A stretch of 64,000 nt of DNA, taken from contig JACZJT010000021.1 in assembly GCA_014860445.1 (NCBI GenBank), positions 1 through 64,000 on the forward strand, read 5' to 3'. Source of the stretch: Burkholderiales bacterium. GTDB lineage: Bacteria; Pseudomonadota; Gammaproteobacteria; Burkholderiales; SG8-39. Of this stretch, positions 48,452-58,891 are shown in pieces. The notes below the pieces were generated by a model, which worked only from the letters and a program-made list of their open reading frames with translations, did no database searches and was not told the DNA's origin. Made by a program: the position numbers and the translations under genes. Every line of letters begins with the position of its first letter. The stretch's first letter is position 1.

Positions 48452-49180
48452 TTAACCGAGCGAATTGCTGTAGAAATGCTTGTCGGTCCGATAAAAGCCG
48501 CGCCGGAATTCGACCGGCTTCTCGCCGTAGCTGAATGCCACGCGTTCGACGCACAACAACGGTGCGCCCATGGGCACACGCAGCAATTCCGCGGCGTTCG
48601 GGTCCGCCGCCATCGCGCGTATTTTCTCCTCTGCGCGGATCATGCGGGTACCGAACTCGGTCTCGAACAACTTGTACATCGAGCCCTTGTATTCGTTGAA
48701 GATTTCCGCGCTAAGGTTTTTGAACGTGGTGCCGGGCAGATAGATCTGTTCGAATACCGTGGGTTCGTCCCCGAAACTGAGCACGCGCCGGATGATCACC
48801 ACGCCATCGCCCGCGCTTAGCTCGAGCAGGCGTGCGACCTCTGCGCTGGCGCGCCCGCGTTTGCAATCGAGGAGCAGACTGGCCGGCCATTCCTGCTCGC
48901 CAACATCCGGCATCAGGCGCAGAAAACGGAACTGCGCACGCGCCTCGTCATGCGTCGCGACGAACGTGCCTTTGCCCTGGCGCCGCAGGAGATGCTTCTC
49001 GGCGGAGAGTTCGTCGATGGCCTTGCGTACCGTGCCCTGGCTTACCTTGTAGCGCACCGCCAGTTCCATTTCGCTCGGTATCACCTCTCCCGGGCGCCAC
49101 TCTCCGGATACCAGGCTTTGCATGATCAAGCCCTTGATCTGTCGGTACAGAGGGCTGAATGTCGGCGCCGGATTGTTCAT
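48452..49180 (-). CDS. GntR-family transcriptional regulator (HutC subfamily, UTRA domain)
   Basis: This 242-residue repressor-type protein has an N-terminal winged helix (PLYRQIKGLIMQSLVSGEWR, VSQGTVRKAIDELSAEKHLL) and a C-terminal UTRA ligand-binding domain (FGDEPTVFEQIYLPGTTF, LLCVERVAFSYGEKPVEFRR). It is divergent from mdh and upstream of sdhE, a position typical of TCA-cycle regulators in betaproteobacteria. The ligand is unknown. Confidence 0.92.
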   Translation of the reverse strand: MNNPAPTFSPLYRQIKGLIMQSLVSGEWRPGEVIPSEMELAVRYKVSQGTVRKAIDELSAEKHLLRRQGKGTFVATHDEARAQFRFLRLMPDVGEQEWPASLLLDCKRGRASAEVARLLELSAGDGVVIIRRVLSFGDEPTVFEQIYLPGTTFKNLSAEIFNEYKGSMYKLFETEFGTRMIRAEEKIRAMAADPNAAELLRVPMGAPLLCVERVAFSYGEKPVEFRRGFYRTDKHFYSNSLG

Positions 49181-49269
49181 CCCTGCATTTCAGCACAAAA
49201 AACTCCGACGCGTCCATACGCCTTCGGATCGGCGACAGCGTCATCGACAACGAAGCCGACGCAAGAAGA

Positions 49270-49283
49270 TTGATCCTCGTCAA
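49270..49283. promoter_or_regulatory. FNR-like box at the mdh promoter
   Basis: TTGAT-CCTC-GTCAA differs from the FNR consensus TTGAT-N4-ATCAA at one base. Its centre (49276.5) is about 60 bases before the predicted mdh transcription start near 49337, close to the -61.5 position used for class I activation. Support is positional and moderate. Confidence 0.5.
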
Positions 49284-49301
49284 ACGACGGCCATAACTTT
49301 G

Positions 49302-49330
49302 TTGACACTCAAGAACATAAAACCTAGTAT
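49302..49330 (+). promoter_or_regulatory. sigma-70 promoter of mdh
   Basis: TTGACA (49302-49307) and TAGTAT (49325-49330) are separated by 17 bases, an optimal spacer. Predicted start is near 49337, leaving a leader of about 147 bases before the mdh ATG. Confidence 0.82.
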
Positions 49331-49342
49331 TTTCGAGGCCAA

Positions 49343-49371
49343 GCGGGGATAGTATTTTGCCCCGCATTTTT
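49343..49371 (+). terminator. terminator-like hairpin in the mdh leader
   Basis: GCGGGG pairs with CCCCGC around a loop and is followed by ATTTTTTC on the plus strand only. It begins about six bases after the predicted mdh transcription start and 113 bases before the ATG. No plus-strand gene precedes it. It may attenuate mdh or end a very short RNA. Confidence 0.6.
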
Positions 49372-49483
49372 TCTTGAAGCGCGACACTAGCGTAGCAACC
49401 GAATCAGTCTCAAGTCACAGCAGACACGTCCGATCCGCCATCTTTCAAATTCAGTCCGCCAACCATTTAATGGAGTCCTAAAA

Positions 49484-50476
49484 ATGTCCAAATCACCCGT
49501 TCGTGTCGCAGTCACCGGCGCAGCCGGCCAGATCGGTTACAGCATTTTGTTTCGCATCGCCGCTGGCGACATGCTCGGCAAAGACCAGCCGGTCATCCTG
49601 CAGATGCTCGAAATTCCAGACGAAAAAGCGCAGAAAGCGCTGGCAGGCGTGATGATGGAACTCAACGACTGCGCCTTCCCGCTGCTCGTGGGCATGGTGG
49701 CGGCCTCGGATCCCATGGTCGCGTTCAAGGACGCCGATTACGCCATCCTGGTCGGCGCCCGGCCGCGCACAGCCGGCATGGAGCGCAAGGATTTGCTCGA
49801 GGCGAACGGCGCCATTTTCGTCCCGCAGGGCAAGGCGCTGGACAAAGTTGCGAGCCGCAAGGTCAAAGTCCTGGTGGTCGGCAACCCCGCCAACACCAAT
49901 GCGCTGATCGCCATGAAAAACGCGCCCAGCCTGTCGCCGCGGCAGTTTACCGGCATGATGCGCCTGGACCACAACCGCCTGCTCTCGCAGATCGGCACGA
50001 AAACCGGCAAGCCGGTCACGAGCCTGCGCAAGGCAGTCGTCTGGGGCAACCATTCCGCCACCCAGTACCCCGACGTATTCCAGATGGAAGCGGACGGCAA
50101 GAAAGCCTGGCCCCTGATCAACGATCAGGCCTGGCTGGAGACCACCTTGATCCCGACGGTGCAAAAGCGCGGCGCTGCCATCATCGCAGCACGCGGACTC
50201 TCCTCGGCGGCCAGCGCTGCCAGCGCCGCGATCGATCATATGCGCGACTGGGTGTTGGGGACGCCCGAGGGCGACTGGGTTTCCATGGGCATCCCTTCCG
50301 ACGGCAGCTACGGCATCGCCGAAGGCGTGGTCTACGGCCATCCCGTGACCTGCAAGAACGGCGATTTCCAGATCGTCAAAGGTATCGAGATCAGCGACTT
50401 CGCCCGCGCACGCATGGACGCCACGCTCAAGGAACTGCATGAAGAGCGCGACGGCGTGAAGCACCTGCTGGGCTGA
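49484..50476 (+). CDS. mdh: malate dehydrogenase
   Basis: Mdh oxidises malate to oxaloacetate with NAD. The 330-residue protein has the Rossmann motif [12 protein letters not shown], the catalytic Asp in [13 protein letters not shown] and catalytic His in [12 protein letters not shown]. This is the MDH type common in betaproteobacteria. It opens the plus-strand run leading to the CitE-like gene and prpBCD. Confidence 0.96.
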   Translation: MSKSPVRVAVTGAAGQIGYSILFRIAAGDMLGKDQPVILQMLEIPDEKAQKALAGVMMELNDCAFPLLVGMVAASDPMVAFKDADYAILVGARPRTAGMERKDLLEANGAIFVPQGKALDKVASRKVKVLVVGNPANTNALIAMKNAPSLSPRQFTGMMRLDHNRLLSQIGTKTGKPVTSLRKAVVWGNHSATQYPDVFQMEADGKKAWPLINDQAWLETTLIPTVQKRGAAIIAARGLSSAASAASAAIDHMRDWVLGTPEGDWVSMGIPSDGSYGIAEGVVYGHPVTCKNGDFQIVKGIEISDFARARMDATLKELHEERDGVKHLLG

Positions 50477-50494
50477 GCGCGGCCCGACTGGCCG

Positions 50495-50526
50495 GATCCG
50501 GAAATCACACCTTGCATTTCCGGATC
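50495..50526 (+). terminator. hairpin after mdh
   Basis: GATCCGGAAAT pairs perfectly with ATTTCCGGATC, an 11-bp stem starting 19 bases after the mdh stop. The following ATTTC is not a strong T-run, so termination may be partial. The next gene starts 36 bases later. Confidence 0.55.
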
Positions 50527-50561
50527 ATTTCATTGCGCAGCGCACCGCCGGGGCACCGGCG

Positions 50562-51554
50562 GTGAATACGCCGGCGCATCCCCGCTCGGCCTTGTTCAAG
50601 GGCGAGAAGCCCTTCCCTGTCATTCCGTCCTGCGAGCATTACGCAGGCAGCGAAAAACTGATGCTCAAAGCACTCGCCTTGCAGAAAAGCATCGGCCCGG
50701 TGTTCGATGTCACCTGCGATTGCGAGGACGGAGCGCAGGCAGGACGCGAAAAAGATCACGCGGAAATGGTCGCCCGTGTACTCAACAGCCGCGCCAACGA
50801 AAGCAAGATGGCGGGCGTGCGCATCCACGACCCTGATCACGCGCATTGGAAGCAGGACCTGGACATACTCGTAAGCGAAGCCGGCGACCTGCTCTCCTAC
50901 ATTACCGTGCCCAAGGCGACCAACGCAAAACAGGTGGCCGAAGTGATCGCCTATATCCAGCGCGTGGCTGCATACCAGCGCATACGGCGCGAAATTCCGG
51001 TCCACGTCCTCGTCGAGACCCACGGTGCGCTGCGCGAGGTCTGGGCCATCGCCGCGCTGCCATGGATGCGCTCGATCGCGTTCGGCTTGATGGATTTCGT
51101 ATCCGACCACCATGGCGCGCTCGGCGCGGCCGTGATGCGCAGCCCCGGGCAGTTCGAGCACAAGCTGATCGTGCGCGCCAAGACGGAGATCGTCGCAGCC
51201 GCACTGGCGCACGGTCTGGTACCCGCCCACAACGTAACGCTCGAGTTGAATGACACCGCGGTCATACACGAGGACGCCAGGCGCGCGCGCTACGAGTACG
51301 GCTTTCTGCGCATGTGGTCCATCTACCCGGCGCAGATTCAGCCCATCGTCGACGCGATGAAGCCCGACCACTCCGAAGTGCAGGACGCAGCCGGCATCCT
51401 GCTCGCCGCGCAAAAAACCGACTGGGGTCCGATACAGTACGCGGGCGAACTGCATGACCGCGCCACCTATCGCTACTACTGGGCGGTGCTGCAGAAGGCC
51501 AAGATCACCGGCGTCGCGATTCCCGCCGAGGCGGACAAGGCGTTTTTCGGCTAG
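50562..51554 (+). CDS. HpcH/HpaI aldolase family, CitE-like lyase
   Basis: This 330-residue protein belongs to the CitE/malyl-CoA lyase group, which makes or cleaves CoA-activated malate-type compounds. It has PVIPSCEHYAGSEKLMLKAL, the metal site region DCEDGAQAGREKDHAEMV, and VETHGALREVWAIAALPW. Start is GTG at 50562. Its position between mdh and the methylcitrate genes fits a malyl-CoA or methylmalyl-CoA lyase or thioesterase, but no experiment-like evidence distinguishes these. Confidence 0.85.
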   Translation: MNTPAHPRSALFKGEKPFPVIPSCEHYAGSEKLMLKALALQKSIGPVFDVTCDCEDGAQAGREKDHAEMVARVLNSRANESKMAGVRIHDPDHAHWKQDLDILVSEAGDLLSYITVPKATNAKQVAEVIAYIQRVAAYQRIRREIPVHVLVETHGALREVWAIAALPWMRSIAFGLMDFVSDHHGALGAAVMRSPGQFEHKLIVRAKTEIVAAALAHGLVPAHNVTLELNDTAVIHEDARRARYEYGFLRMWSIYPAQIQPIVDAMKPDHSEVQDAAGILLAAQKTDWGPIQYAGELHDRATYRYYWAVLQKAKITGVAIPAEADKAFFG

Positions 51555-51615
51555 GACGCCGCCAGTCTGTCGCCCCGGCGACATTAGTCATACAGATAAG
51601 ACGCTAGCATTTGAC

Positions 51616-51633
51616 CTGCGTTAAAGTACGCAG
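51616..51633. promoter_or_regulatory. inverted repeat upstream of prpB
   Basis: CTGCGT-TAAAGT-ACGCAG is a perfect 6-bp inverted repeat with a 6-base spacer, lying 137 bases before prpB and next to a TTGACC hexamer (51611-51616). It is a candidate operator; no PrpR or GntR gene is adjacent. Confidence 0.35.
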
Positions 51634-51769
51634 TTGGCGCTCCCCGTAGACTCTTGCGCTCGGGACTGCCGAGGTTCGCTTCGGAAATCACGGATCGGCC
51701 CGCGCACCCGAGGGGCACGGGATCGGTGCGGGGCGTCCCCTGTTCTTGAAAACGCATTGAAAGGCTCAT

Positions 51770-52660
51770 ATGGCAAAGCAGATGTCAGCAGGCGCGAAGT
51801 TTCGCGCTGCGATGAAGGAAGAGCAGCCTCTGCAGGTGATCGGCGCCATCAACGCCTATCACGCGCGGCTGGCCGAACGCAGCGGCTACAAGGCGATCTA
51901 CCTCTCAGGCGGCGGCGTGGCGGCGGGCTCGCTGGGCGTGCCCGACCTCGGCATCAGCAACCTGGACGACGTGCTCACCGATGTGCGCCGGATCACGGAT
52001 GTCTGCGCCCTGCCGCTGCTGGTCGACGTCGACACGGGTTTCGGCTCCAGCGCCTTCAATGTCGCGCGCACGGTCAAATCACTGGTCAAATACGGCGCCG
52101 GCGCGATGCACATCGAGGACCAGGTCGGCGCCAAGCGCTGCGGCCACCGCCCTAATAAAGAGCTTGTTTCCAAACAGGAAATGGTCGATCGCATCAAGGC
52201 GGCGGTAGACGCCAGGACGGACCCGGATTTCTTCATCATGGCGCGCACCGACGCACTCGCGGTCGAAGGCCTGGACCGGGCGATCGAGCGCGCGGTCGCC
52301 TGCGCCGAAGCCGGTGCCGACGGCATCTTTCCCGAGGCGATGACCGAGCTGCCGATGTACAAGCAATTCGCCGCAGCGGTCAAAGTGCCGATACTCGCCA
52401 ATATCACCGAATTCGGCGCCACGCCCCTGTTTACGGTCGAAGAGCTGCGCTCTGCCGATGTCGCCATCGCACTCTATCCCCTGTCGGCGTTTCGCGCGAT
52501 GAACAAGGCGGCGCTGGAGGTGTACCAGACCGTGCGCCGGGAAGGCACGCAGAAGAACGTGGTGGCGCGCATGCAGACCCGCGACGATTTGTACGACTAC
52601 CTCGATTATCACGCCTACGAAACCAAACTGGATCAACTGTTCGCAAAGGAGAAGAAATGA
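51770..52660 (+). CDS. prpB: 2-methylisocitrate lyase
   Basis: PrpB cleaves 2-methylisocitrate to pyruvate and succinate, the last step of the methylcitrate cycle. The 296-residue protein has the catalytic loop KRCGH at 122-126, the PEP-mutase-superfamily [10 protein letters not shown] and the metal-binding [11 protein letters not shown]. Its ATGA stop overlaps the prpC start, so the two are translationally coupled. Confidence 0.96.
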   Translation: MAKQMSAGAKFRAAMKEEQPLQVIGAINAYHARLAERSGYKAIYLSGGGVAAGSLGVPDLGISNLDDVLTDVRRITDVCALPLLVDVDTGFGSSAFNVARTVKSLVKYGAGAMHIEDQVGAKRCGHRPNKELVSKQEMVDRIKAAVDARTDPDFFIMARTDALAVEGLDRAIERAVACAEAGADGIFPEAMTELPMYKQFAAAVKVPILANITEFGATPLFTVEELRSADVAIALYPLSAFRAMNKAALEVYQTVRREGTQKNVVARMQTRDDLYDYLDYHAYETKLDQLFAKEKK

Positions 52661-53826
52661 ACCAAGCCAAAACGACAGATGCGGCACCGGTCGCGCCGAA
52701 AGCCAAGAAATCGGTCGCACTCTCCGGAATCACCGCGGGCAATACCGCCCTGTGCACGGTCGGCCGCACGGGCAACGACCTGCACTATCGCGGCTACGAC
52801 ATCCTGGACGTCGCAGACGCCTGCGAATTCGAGGAGATCGCCTACCTGCTGGTACACGGCAAGCTCCCCACGAAGGCGGAACTGGACGGCTACAAGCTCA
52901 AACTCAAGTCCCTGCGCGGCATCCCGGCCAACGTCAAGGCGGCGCTCGAGTGGGTGCCGGCCTCGGCCCATCCCATGGACGTGATGCGCACCGGTGTGTC
53001 GGTGCTGGGCGGCGTGCTGCCCGAAAAGGACGATCACAACCATCCCGGCGCCCGCGACATCGCCGACCAGCTGATGGCCTCGCTCGGCTCGATGCTGCTC
53101 TACTGGTACCACTACAGCCATAACGGCCGGCGCATCGAAGTGGAAACCGACGACGATTCCATCGGCGGGCATTTCCTGCACCTGCTGCACGGCAAGGAAC
53201 CCTCCGATATGTGGGGCAAGGCTATGCATACCTCGCTGATCCTGTACGCCGAGCACGAATACAATGCCTCGACCTTTGCCTGCCGCGTGATCGCCGGCAC
53301 CGGTTCGGACATGTACAGCGCCATCTGCGGCGGCATCGGCGCACTGCGCGGTCCCAAGCACGGCGGCGCCAACGAAGTCGCCTTCGAAGTGCAGAAGCGC
53401 TACGAGAACGCGGACGAGGCGGAGAAAGACATCGTCGAGCGCGTTGCTAACAAACAGGTGGTCATCGGTTTCGGCCATCCGGTCTACACCATCGCCGACC
53501 CGCGCAACGAAGTGATCAAGGAGGTCGCGCGAAAACTGTCCAAGGCACGCAACGACATGAAAATGTTCGATATCGCAGCGCGACTGGAAAGCGTCATGTG
53601 GCGCGAGAAGAAAATGTTCCCCAACCTGGACTGGTTCTCCGCGGTGAGCTACCACATGATGGGCGTGCCCACCTCGATGTTCACCCCGATATTCGTGATC
53701 TCGCGCACCAGCGGCTGGGCTGCGCACGTGATCGAGCAGCGCATCGACGGCAAGATCATCCGCCCCACCGCGAACTACACCGGGCCGGAAGATCTGAAAT
53801 TCGTACCCATCGAGAAGCGCAAATAG
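52657..53826 (+). CDS. prpC: 2-methylcitrate synthase
   Basis: PrpC condenses propionyl-CoA with oxaloacetate. The 389-residue protein is a citrate-synthase paralogue with catalytic His in GPKHGGANE and GFGHPVYT and Asp in [10 protein letters not shown]. The opening [15 protein letters not shown] is typical of methylcitrate synthases, as is [11 protein letters not shown]. It is the third citrate-synthase-family protein in the window and is coupled to prpB. Confidence 0.95.
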   Translation: MNQAKTTDAAPVAPKAKKSVALSGITAGNTALCTVGRTGNDLHYRGYDILDVADACEFEEIAYLLVHGKLPTKAELDGYKLKLKSLRGIPANVKAALEWVPASAHPMDVMRTGVSVLGGVLPEKDDHNHPGARDIADQLMASLGSMLLYWYHYSHNGRRIEVETDDDSIGGHFLHLLHGKEPSDMWGKAMHTSLILYAEHEYNASTFACRVIAGTGSDMYSAICGGIGALRGPKHGGANEVAFEVQKRYENADEAEKDIVERVANKQVVIGFGHPVYTIADPRNEVIKEVARKLSKARNDMKMFDIAARLESVMWREKKMFPNLDWFSAVSYHMMGVPTSMFTPIFVISRTSGWAAHVIEQRIDGKIIRPTANYTGPEDLKFVPIEKRK

Positions 53827-53870
53827 GCGCGTACTGCGATTTGAGGAACACTCCCCTCATCGTCCCCTGA

Positions 53871-53915
53871 GTCGGGGGCCGTTTCGGTGATACTGAAACG
53901 GCCCCCTGACTTTTA
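53871..53915 (+). terminator. strong hairpin terminator after prpC
   Basis: GTCGGGGGCCGTTTC pairs with GAAACGGCCCCCTGAC across a 9-base loop, followed by TTTT. The stem is about 15 bp. It separates prpBC from prpD and may reduce readthrough. Confidence 0.85.
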
Positions 53916-54008
53916 CCGGCCGCGAAGGCGTAAAAATCAATTTCGAGTTATTCTCTGCACCCCCGGGCATCGTCGCGACAAAACAAACTTCAGACTTAAA
54001 GGAACAGC

Positions 54009-55451
54009 ATGTCGTCCCATATTTCCAACGTGCGCCCCAAGCCGGACCAGGTCCTGCTGGACATCGCCGATTACGTCTCCAAATACAAGATCAAGAGCGC
54101 CGAGGCCTACGACACAGCGCGGCTGTGCCTGATGGACACCCTGGGTTGCGGACTGGAGGCCTTGGAATACCCTGCCTGCACCAAACTCATGGGCCCCATC
54201 GTCCCGGGCACCGTCGTTCCCAACGGCGCCAAGGTCCCCGGCACCCAGTTCCAGCTCGACCCGGTGCAGGCGGCGTTCAACATCGGCGCCATGATCCGCT
54301 GGCTGGATTTCAACGACACCTGGCTCGCGGCCGAATGGGGCCATCCCTCGGACAACCTCGGCGGCATCCTCGCCTGCGCCGACTGGCTCTCGCGGCAGGC
54401 AGTGGCCGCGGGCAAGCCGCCGCTGACCATGCATGCGGTGCTCACCGGCATGATCAAGGCGCACGAAATCCAGGGCTGCATTGCGCTGGAGAATTCTTTC
54501 AACAAAGTGGGGCTCGATCACGTGGTGCTGGTCAAGGTCGCGACCACCGCGGTCGCGGCGAACATGCTGGGCCTCACGCGCGAGGAAATCCTCAACGCGC
54601 TTTCGCTGGCCTGGGTCGACGGCCAGTCGCTGCGCACCTACCGTCACGCCCCCAACACCGGCTCGCGCAAGTCCTGGGCCGCGGGCGACGCCACCAGCCG
54701 CGGCGTGCGCCTCGCGCTGATGGCGGCCAAGGGCGAAATGGGCTACCCCTCGGTGCTGACCGCGCCGACCTGGGGTTTTTACGACGTGCTGTTCAAGGGC
54801 AAGCCGTTCAAATTCCAGCGGCCCTACGGCTCCTACGTAATGGAACACGTATTATTCAAGATTTCCTTCCCTGCCGAATTCCACGCGCAGACGGCGGCCG
54901 AATGCGCGATGACGCTGCATCCGCAGGTAAAAGACCGCATTGCCGACATCAAGAAAATCACCATCCGCACGCATCAATCGGCGATCCGCATCATCGACAA
55001 GAAGGGCCCCTTGAGCAACCCCGCCGACCGCGACCACTGCATCCAGTACATGGTCGCGGTGCCGCTGATTTTCGGCAGGCTGACCGCGGGCGACTACGAA
55101 GATGCCGTGGCCGCCGACCCGCGCATCGACGCGCTGCGCGACAAAATGGTCTGCGTGGAAGACAAGACATTCAGCCGCGACTATCACGACCCCGACAAGC
55201 GCTCCATCGCCAACGCGATCACCGTGGAATTCAAGGACGGCAAGAAAACCGCTGAAGTCGTCGTGGAATATCCCATCGGACATCGCCGCCGGCGCAAGGA
55301 CGGCGTGCCGCTGCTGGTGGAAAAATTCAAGACCAACCTCGCGCGCCGCTTCCCCGAAAAGCAACGCAAAGCCATCCTCGCCCTGTGCCAGGACGCCAAG
55401 CGGCTGGAAGCGACGCCGGTCAACGAATTCGTCGATCTGTTTGTCATTTGA
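54009..55451 (+). CDS. prpD: 2-methylcitrate dehydratase
   Basis: PrpD dehydrates 2-methylcitrate to 2-methylaconitate. The 480-residue protein has [55 protein letters not shown] and [19 protein letters not shown], the MmgE/PrpD fold. Many betaproteobacteria use the AcnD-PrpF pair instead; here PrpD is followed by an AcnA-type aconitase, which can complete the isomerisation. Confidence 0.93.
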   Translation: MSSHISNVRPKPDQVLLDIADYVSKYKIKSAEAYDTARLCLMDTLGCGLEALEYPACTKLMGPIVPGTVVPNGAKVPGTQFQLDPVQAAFNIGAMIRWLDFNDTWLAAEWGHPSDNLGGILACADWLSRQAVAAGKPPLTMHAVLTGMIKAHEIQGCIALENSFNKVGLDHVVLVKVATTAVAANMLGLTREEILNALSLAWVDGQSLRTYRHAPNTGSRKSWAAGDATSRGVRLALMAAKGEMGYPSVLTAPTWGFYDVLFKGKPFKFQRPYGSYVMEHVLFKISFPAEFHAQTAAECAMTLHPQVKDRIADIKKITIRTHQSAIRIIDKKGPLSNPADRDHCIQYMVAVPLIFGRLTAGDYEDAVAADPRIDALRDKMVCVEDKTFSRDYHDPDKRSIANAITVEFKDGKKTAEVVVEYPIGHRRRRKDGVPLLVEKFKTNLARRFPEKQRKAILALCQDAKRLEATPVNEFVDLFVI

Positions 55452-55464
55452 CGGGAGGACCGCC

Positions 55465-55680
55465 GTGAGCAAAGAACTCGATGCAATGATCGCCAGGCTC
55501 TCGGAGGAAATCCGCAACTACCCGACGCCGATTGCACGCTGCGACGAGCAATTGACCGGTCTGATCGAGCGCCGAGCCGCGATGCTTGCCGAAAAGCAAG
55601 ACGCGGCGGAGCGCCCTGCCAGCCCGGGATGCAGCCCCGAAACTATTTGGAACAATGATGGAGGCTTTAATGCCGCATAA
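55465..55680 (+). CDS. small protein between prpD and acnA
   Basis: This 71-residue ORF starts at GTG with a GGGAGG site directly before it. It encodes a charged, helical protein ([38 protein letters not shown]) with no signal peptide. Its last codons overlap the acnA start in ATGCCGCATAA. The tight coupling on both sides supports it as a real gene. I do not recognise a family. Confidence 0.65.
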   Translation: MSKELDAMIARLSEEIRNYPTPIARCDEQLTGLIERRAAMLAEKQDAAERPASPGCSPETIWNNDGGFNAA

Positions 55681-58375
55681 CCTGCACGACACGCTCAAAG
55701 ATTTCAAACTCGCTTCCGGCAAGACCGGCAAGTTCTATTCCCTCCCCGCTCTGGAAAAAGCCGGCCTGGGCAAGATCTCGCGCCTGCCGGTGTCGATCCG
55801 CATCGTGCTCGAATCCGTGCTGCGCAATTGCGACGGCAAGAAAGTCACCGAGGCACACCTGCGCCAGCTCGCCGGCTGGAAACCCAAGGCCGCGCGCAGC
55901 AATGAAATTCCGTTCGTGCTGGCGCGCATCGTGCTGCAGGATTTCACCGGCGTACCGCTGCTCGCCGACCTCGCCGCCATGCGCAACGTCGCCGACAGGA
56001 TGGGCAAGAACCCGAAAGTGATCGAGCCGCTGGTGCCCGTGGACCTGGTGGTGGACCACTCGGTGCAGATCGACAACTACGGCAACAAGAATGCGCTCGA
56101 GCAGAACATGAAGCTGGAATTCCAGCGCAACCAGGAGCGCTACCAATTCATGAAATGGGGCATGCAGGCCTTCGACACCTTCAAGGTCGTGCCCCCCGGC
56201 GTCGGCATCGTGCACCAGGTCAACCTGGAGTACCTCGCGCGCGGCGTGCACCAGAAGAACGGCGTGTACTACCCCGACACCCTGGTCGGCACCGACAGCC
56301 ACACCACCATGATCAACGGCATCGGCGTCGTGGGCTGGGGCGTGGGCGGCATCGAAGCCGAGGCCGGCATGCTCGGCCAGCCGGTGTACTTCCTGACACC
56401 CGACGTCGTCGGCGTGCATCTCAAGGGCAAGCTGCGCGGCGGCGTCACCGCCACCGACCTGGTACTGACCGTCACCGAAATGCTGCGCAAGGCCAAGGTC
56501 GTCGGCAAGTTCGTCGAGTTCTTCGGCGAAGGCGCGGCTAGCCTCGCCCTGCCCGACCGCGCGACCATCGCGAACATGGCGCCGGAATACGGCGCGACCA
56601 TGGGCTTCTTCCCGGTGGACGACAAGACCATCGCCTATTTCGAAGGCAGCGGCCGCACGGCCGAGGAAATCGACGCGTTCAAATCCTACTTCAAGGCACA
56701 GGGCCTGTACGGCATTCCGAAAAAAGGTGCGATCGACTACAGCCAGGAACTCGAACTCGATCTCGGCAGCGTCGCGCCCTCGCTCGCCGGACCCAAGCGC
56801 CCCCAGGACCGCATCGAAATCGGCAAGGTGAAAACGAAATTCACCGAACTCTATGCCCTGCCCGTGGCCGACAACGGCTTTGCCAAGAAGCCCGACGACC
56901 TCAAAAAGCGCTTCAAGGCGCGCAGCGGCGTGGAAGTCGGCTCGGGCGACGTGCTCATCGCGGCCATCACTTCCTGCACCAACACCTCCAACCCGAGCGT
57001 GCTGCTCGCGGCCGGCCTGCTCGCGAAAAAAGCGGTCGAGCGCGGCCTCACGGTCAAACCGCACATCAAGACCTCGCTCGCGCCCGGATCGCGCGTGGTC
57101 ACCGAATATCTCACCAACGCCGGCCTGCTGCCCTATCTGGAGAAGCTCGGTTTCTTCCTCGCCGGATACGGCTGCACCACCTGCATCGGCAACGCCGGTC
57201 CGCTGGCCGAACCGATTGAAGAGACCATCGTCCAGAACGACCTCGTCTGCGCGGCGGTGCTCTCGGGCAACCGCAATTTCGAAGCGCGCATCCATCCGAA
57301 CCTGCGGGCCAATTTCCTCGCGTCTCCGCCGCTGGTCGTGGCTTATGCGATCGCCGGCACCATGCTCAAGGACGTGATGACCGAGCCGCTGGGCAAGGGC
57401 AAGGACGGCAGGGACGTCTGGATCGGCGACGTCTGGCCGACCAGCGAGGAGGTCCATGCCTGCATGAAGTACGCGATGAACCCCAAGACCTTCCAGCGTC
57501 TGTACACCAATCCGGGCAAGGACAATCCACTGTGGAAGGAAATCAGCTCGGCCTCGGGCCAGGTCTACGACTGGCCCAAGTCGACGTACATCGCCGAGCC
57601 GCCCTTCTTCGAGGGCTTCAGCATGCAACTGGGCAAGGTCGGCAATATCACCGGCGCGCGCGCGCTCGGCATATTCGGCGACTCCGTCACCACCGACCAC
57701 ATCAGCCCGGCCGGATCGATCAAGCCGAGTTCACCCGCGGGCGTCTACCTGCTGGAGCACGACGTGCCGGTGATGGATTTCAACAGTTACGGCGCGCGAC
57801 GCGGCAACCATGAAGTGATGATGCGCGGCACTTTCGGCAACGTGCGCATCAAGAACATGATGGTGCCGCTCAAAGCCGACGGCGCGCGCGTAGAAGGCGG
57901 CGTGACCGTCATGCAGCCATCGGGCGAAGCGCTGCCCATTTACGACGCGGCGATGAAATACATCACGCAGGGCACGCCCACGGTGGTATTCGGCGGCGAG
58001 GAATACGGCACCGGCTCCAGCCGCGACTGGGCGGCCAAGGGCACGCAGCTTTTGGGCGTGAAAGCCGTGATCGCGAAAAGTTTCGAGCGCATCCACCGCT
58101 CCAACCTGGTCGGCATGGGCGTGCTGCCCTGCCAGTTCAAGGGCAGCGACACCGTGACGACGCTCGGCATCAAGGGCGACGAGGAATTCGACATCCTCGG
58201 CATCGACGGCGCGATCAAGCCGCAGCAGGACGTGACGCTCGTGATCAAGGGCAAGGATGGCAGCCGCCGCGAAATACAGGTGCTGCTCCGGATCGACACC
58301 GCGATCGAGGTCGATTACTACCGCCACGGCGGCATCATGCCTTATGTCTTACGCGAACTGCTTGCAGCCGCGTAA
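55670..58375 (+). CDS. acnA: aconitate hydratase A
   Basis: AcnA isomerises citrate to isocitrate and can hydrate 2-methylaconitate. The 901-residue enzyme has the cluster cysteines in [10 protein letters not shown] and [10 protein letters not shown], the swivel domain with [20 protein letters not shown], and [17 protein letters not shown] at 55670 has GGAGG seven bases upstream, and an upstream in-frame start would overlap the small ORF. It is the last gene of the methylcitrate run. Confidence 0.95.
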   Translation: MPHNLHDTLKDFKLASGKTGKFYSLPALEKAGLGKISRLPVSIRIVLESVLRNCDGKKVTEAHLRQLAGWKPKAARSNEIPFVLARIVLQDFTGVPLLADLAAMRNVADRMGKNPKVIEPLVPVDLVVDHSVQIDNYGNKNALEQNMKLEFQRNQERYQFMKWGMQAFDTFKVVPPGVGIVHQVNLEYLARGVHQKNGVYYPDTLVGTDSHTTMINGIGVVGWGVGGIEAEAGMLGQPVYFLTPDVVGVHLKGKLRGGVTATDLVLTVTEMLRKAKVVGKFVEFFGEGAASLALPDRATIANMAPEYGATMGFFPVDDKTIAYFEGSGRTAEEIDAFKSYFKAQGLYGIPKKGAIDYSQELELDLGSVAPSLAGPKRPQDRIEIGKVKTKFTELYALPVADNGFAKKPDDLKKRFKARSGVEVGSGDVLIAAITSCTNTSNPSVLLAAGLLAKKAVERGLTVKPHIKTSLAPGSRVVTEYLTNAGLLPYLEKLGFFLAGYGCTTCIGNAGPLAEPIEETIVQNDLVCAAVLSGNRNFEARIHPNLRANFLASPPLVVAYAIAGTMLKDVMTEPLGKGKDGRDVWIGDVWPTSEEVHACMKYAMNPKTFQRLYTNPGKDNPLWKEISSASGQVYDWPKSTYIAEPPFFEGFSMQLGKVGNITGARALGIFGDSVTTDHISPAGSIKPSSPAGVYLLEHDVPVMDFNSYGARRGNHEVMMRGTFGNVRIKNMMVPLKADGARVEGGVTVMQPSGEALPIYDAAMKYITQGTPTVVFGGEEYGTGSSRDWAAKGTQLLGVKAVIAKSFERIHRSNLVGMGVLPCQFKGSDTVTTLGIKGDEEFDILGIDGAIKPQQDVTLVIKGKDGSRREIQVLLRIDTAIEVDYYRHGGIMPYVLRELLAAA

Positions 58376-58474
58376 GACGTAATTGTTGACCCCGCACGAC
58401 TAGGCGTGCGGGTGGCGCGCGTTGCTCGCACCAGCGTAACAACCCAAATCCGGCGCCTACCCGGCGCCACCCCC

Positions 58475-58512
58475 AAAAGCCCGGCATTCACAGAACGCCG
58501 GGCTTCTTTTTT
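58475..58512 (+). terminator. rho-independent terminator after acnA
   Basis: AAGCCCGGC pairs with GCCGGGCTT across an 11-base loop and is followed by CTTTTTT. It lies about 100 bases past the acnA stop; an additional CCCGCACG-ACTAGG-CGTGCGGG hairpin precedes it at 58393-58414. Confidence 0.9.
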
Positions 58513-58632
58513 CAGAACAACATGCCTGAAAGTAAGGCGCAGAGCCATTCTCCGGCCTGTTTACGCGAGAGAATCCAGCTCGGCTTGGTACCGCCGGCGC
58601 TGAAATTTCTTGCCCGGATATCCGCTCAACGA

Positions 58633-58650
58633 TATAATTACATATGTAAT
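58633..58650 (+). promoter_or_regulatory. TA-operon promoter with palindromic operator
   Basis: TATAAT (58633-58638) overlaps ATTACATATGTAAT (58637-58650), a perfect 14-bp palindrome. The antitoxin ATG follows 16 bases later. The layout fits autorepression by the antitoxin or the toxin-antitoxin complex. Confidence 0.65.
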
Positions 58651-58666
58651 AACATCGGAGCACGCC

Positions 58667-58891
58667 ATGTTCACCCTTAAATTGACCCAGGTCGGCAATT
58701 CCGTAGGCGTCGTGCTGCCCAAGGAGGCGCTGGCACAGTTGAAGATCGAAAAAGGCGACACCCTGTTCCTTACGGAAACGCCGGGTGGCTTCCGCCTTAC
58801 CACCTACGATCCCGAATTCGAATCCCAGATGACTGCAGCTCGCAAGATCATGAAGCGCCGACGTAACGTATTGCGCGAACTGGCCAAGTAA
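58667..58891 (+). CDS. AbrB/MazE-type antitoxin
   Basis: This 74-residue protein has an N-terminal swapped-hairpin AbrB-type DNA-binding domain: KLTQVGNSVGVVLPKEALAQ and LKIEKGDTLFLTET. The C-terminal tail (KIMKRRRNVLRELAK) would bind the toxin. I start at ATG 58667, following CGGAG. The stop overlaps the toxin start in TAATG. Its operator is the palindrome just upstream. Confidence 0.9.
   Translation: MFTLKLTQVGNSVGVVLPKEALAQLKIEKGDTLFLTETPGGFRLTTYDPEFESQMTAARKIMKRRRNVLRELAK

Larger units (their letters stand above)
49181..49483. other. 303-base divergent region between gntR and mdh
   Basis: This region holds the mdh promoter (49302-49330), an FNR-like box (49270-49283), a repeated TAGTATTTT and a terminator hairpin in the mdh leader (49343-49371). 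No gene is visible. Confidence 0.7.

Noticed and set aside
47940-48554. 204-codon frame covering sdhE and possible sdhB remnant
   Set aside because: It reads out of frame with sdhE and shows no iron-sulfur cysteine motifs of SdhB.
55667-57700. 677-codon frame opposite acnA
   Set aside because: Antisense shadow of a well-supported aconitase gene.
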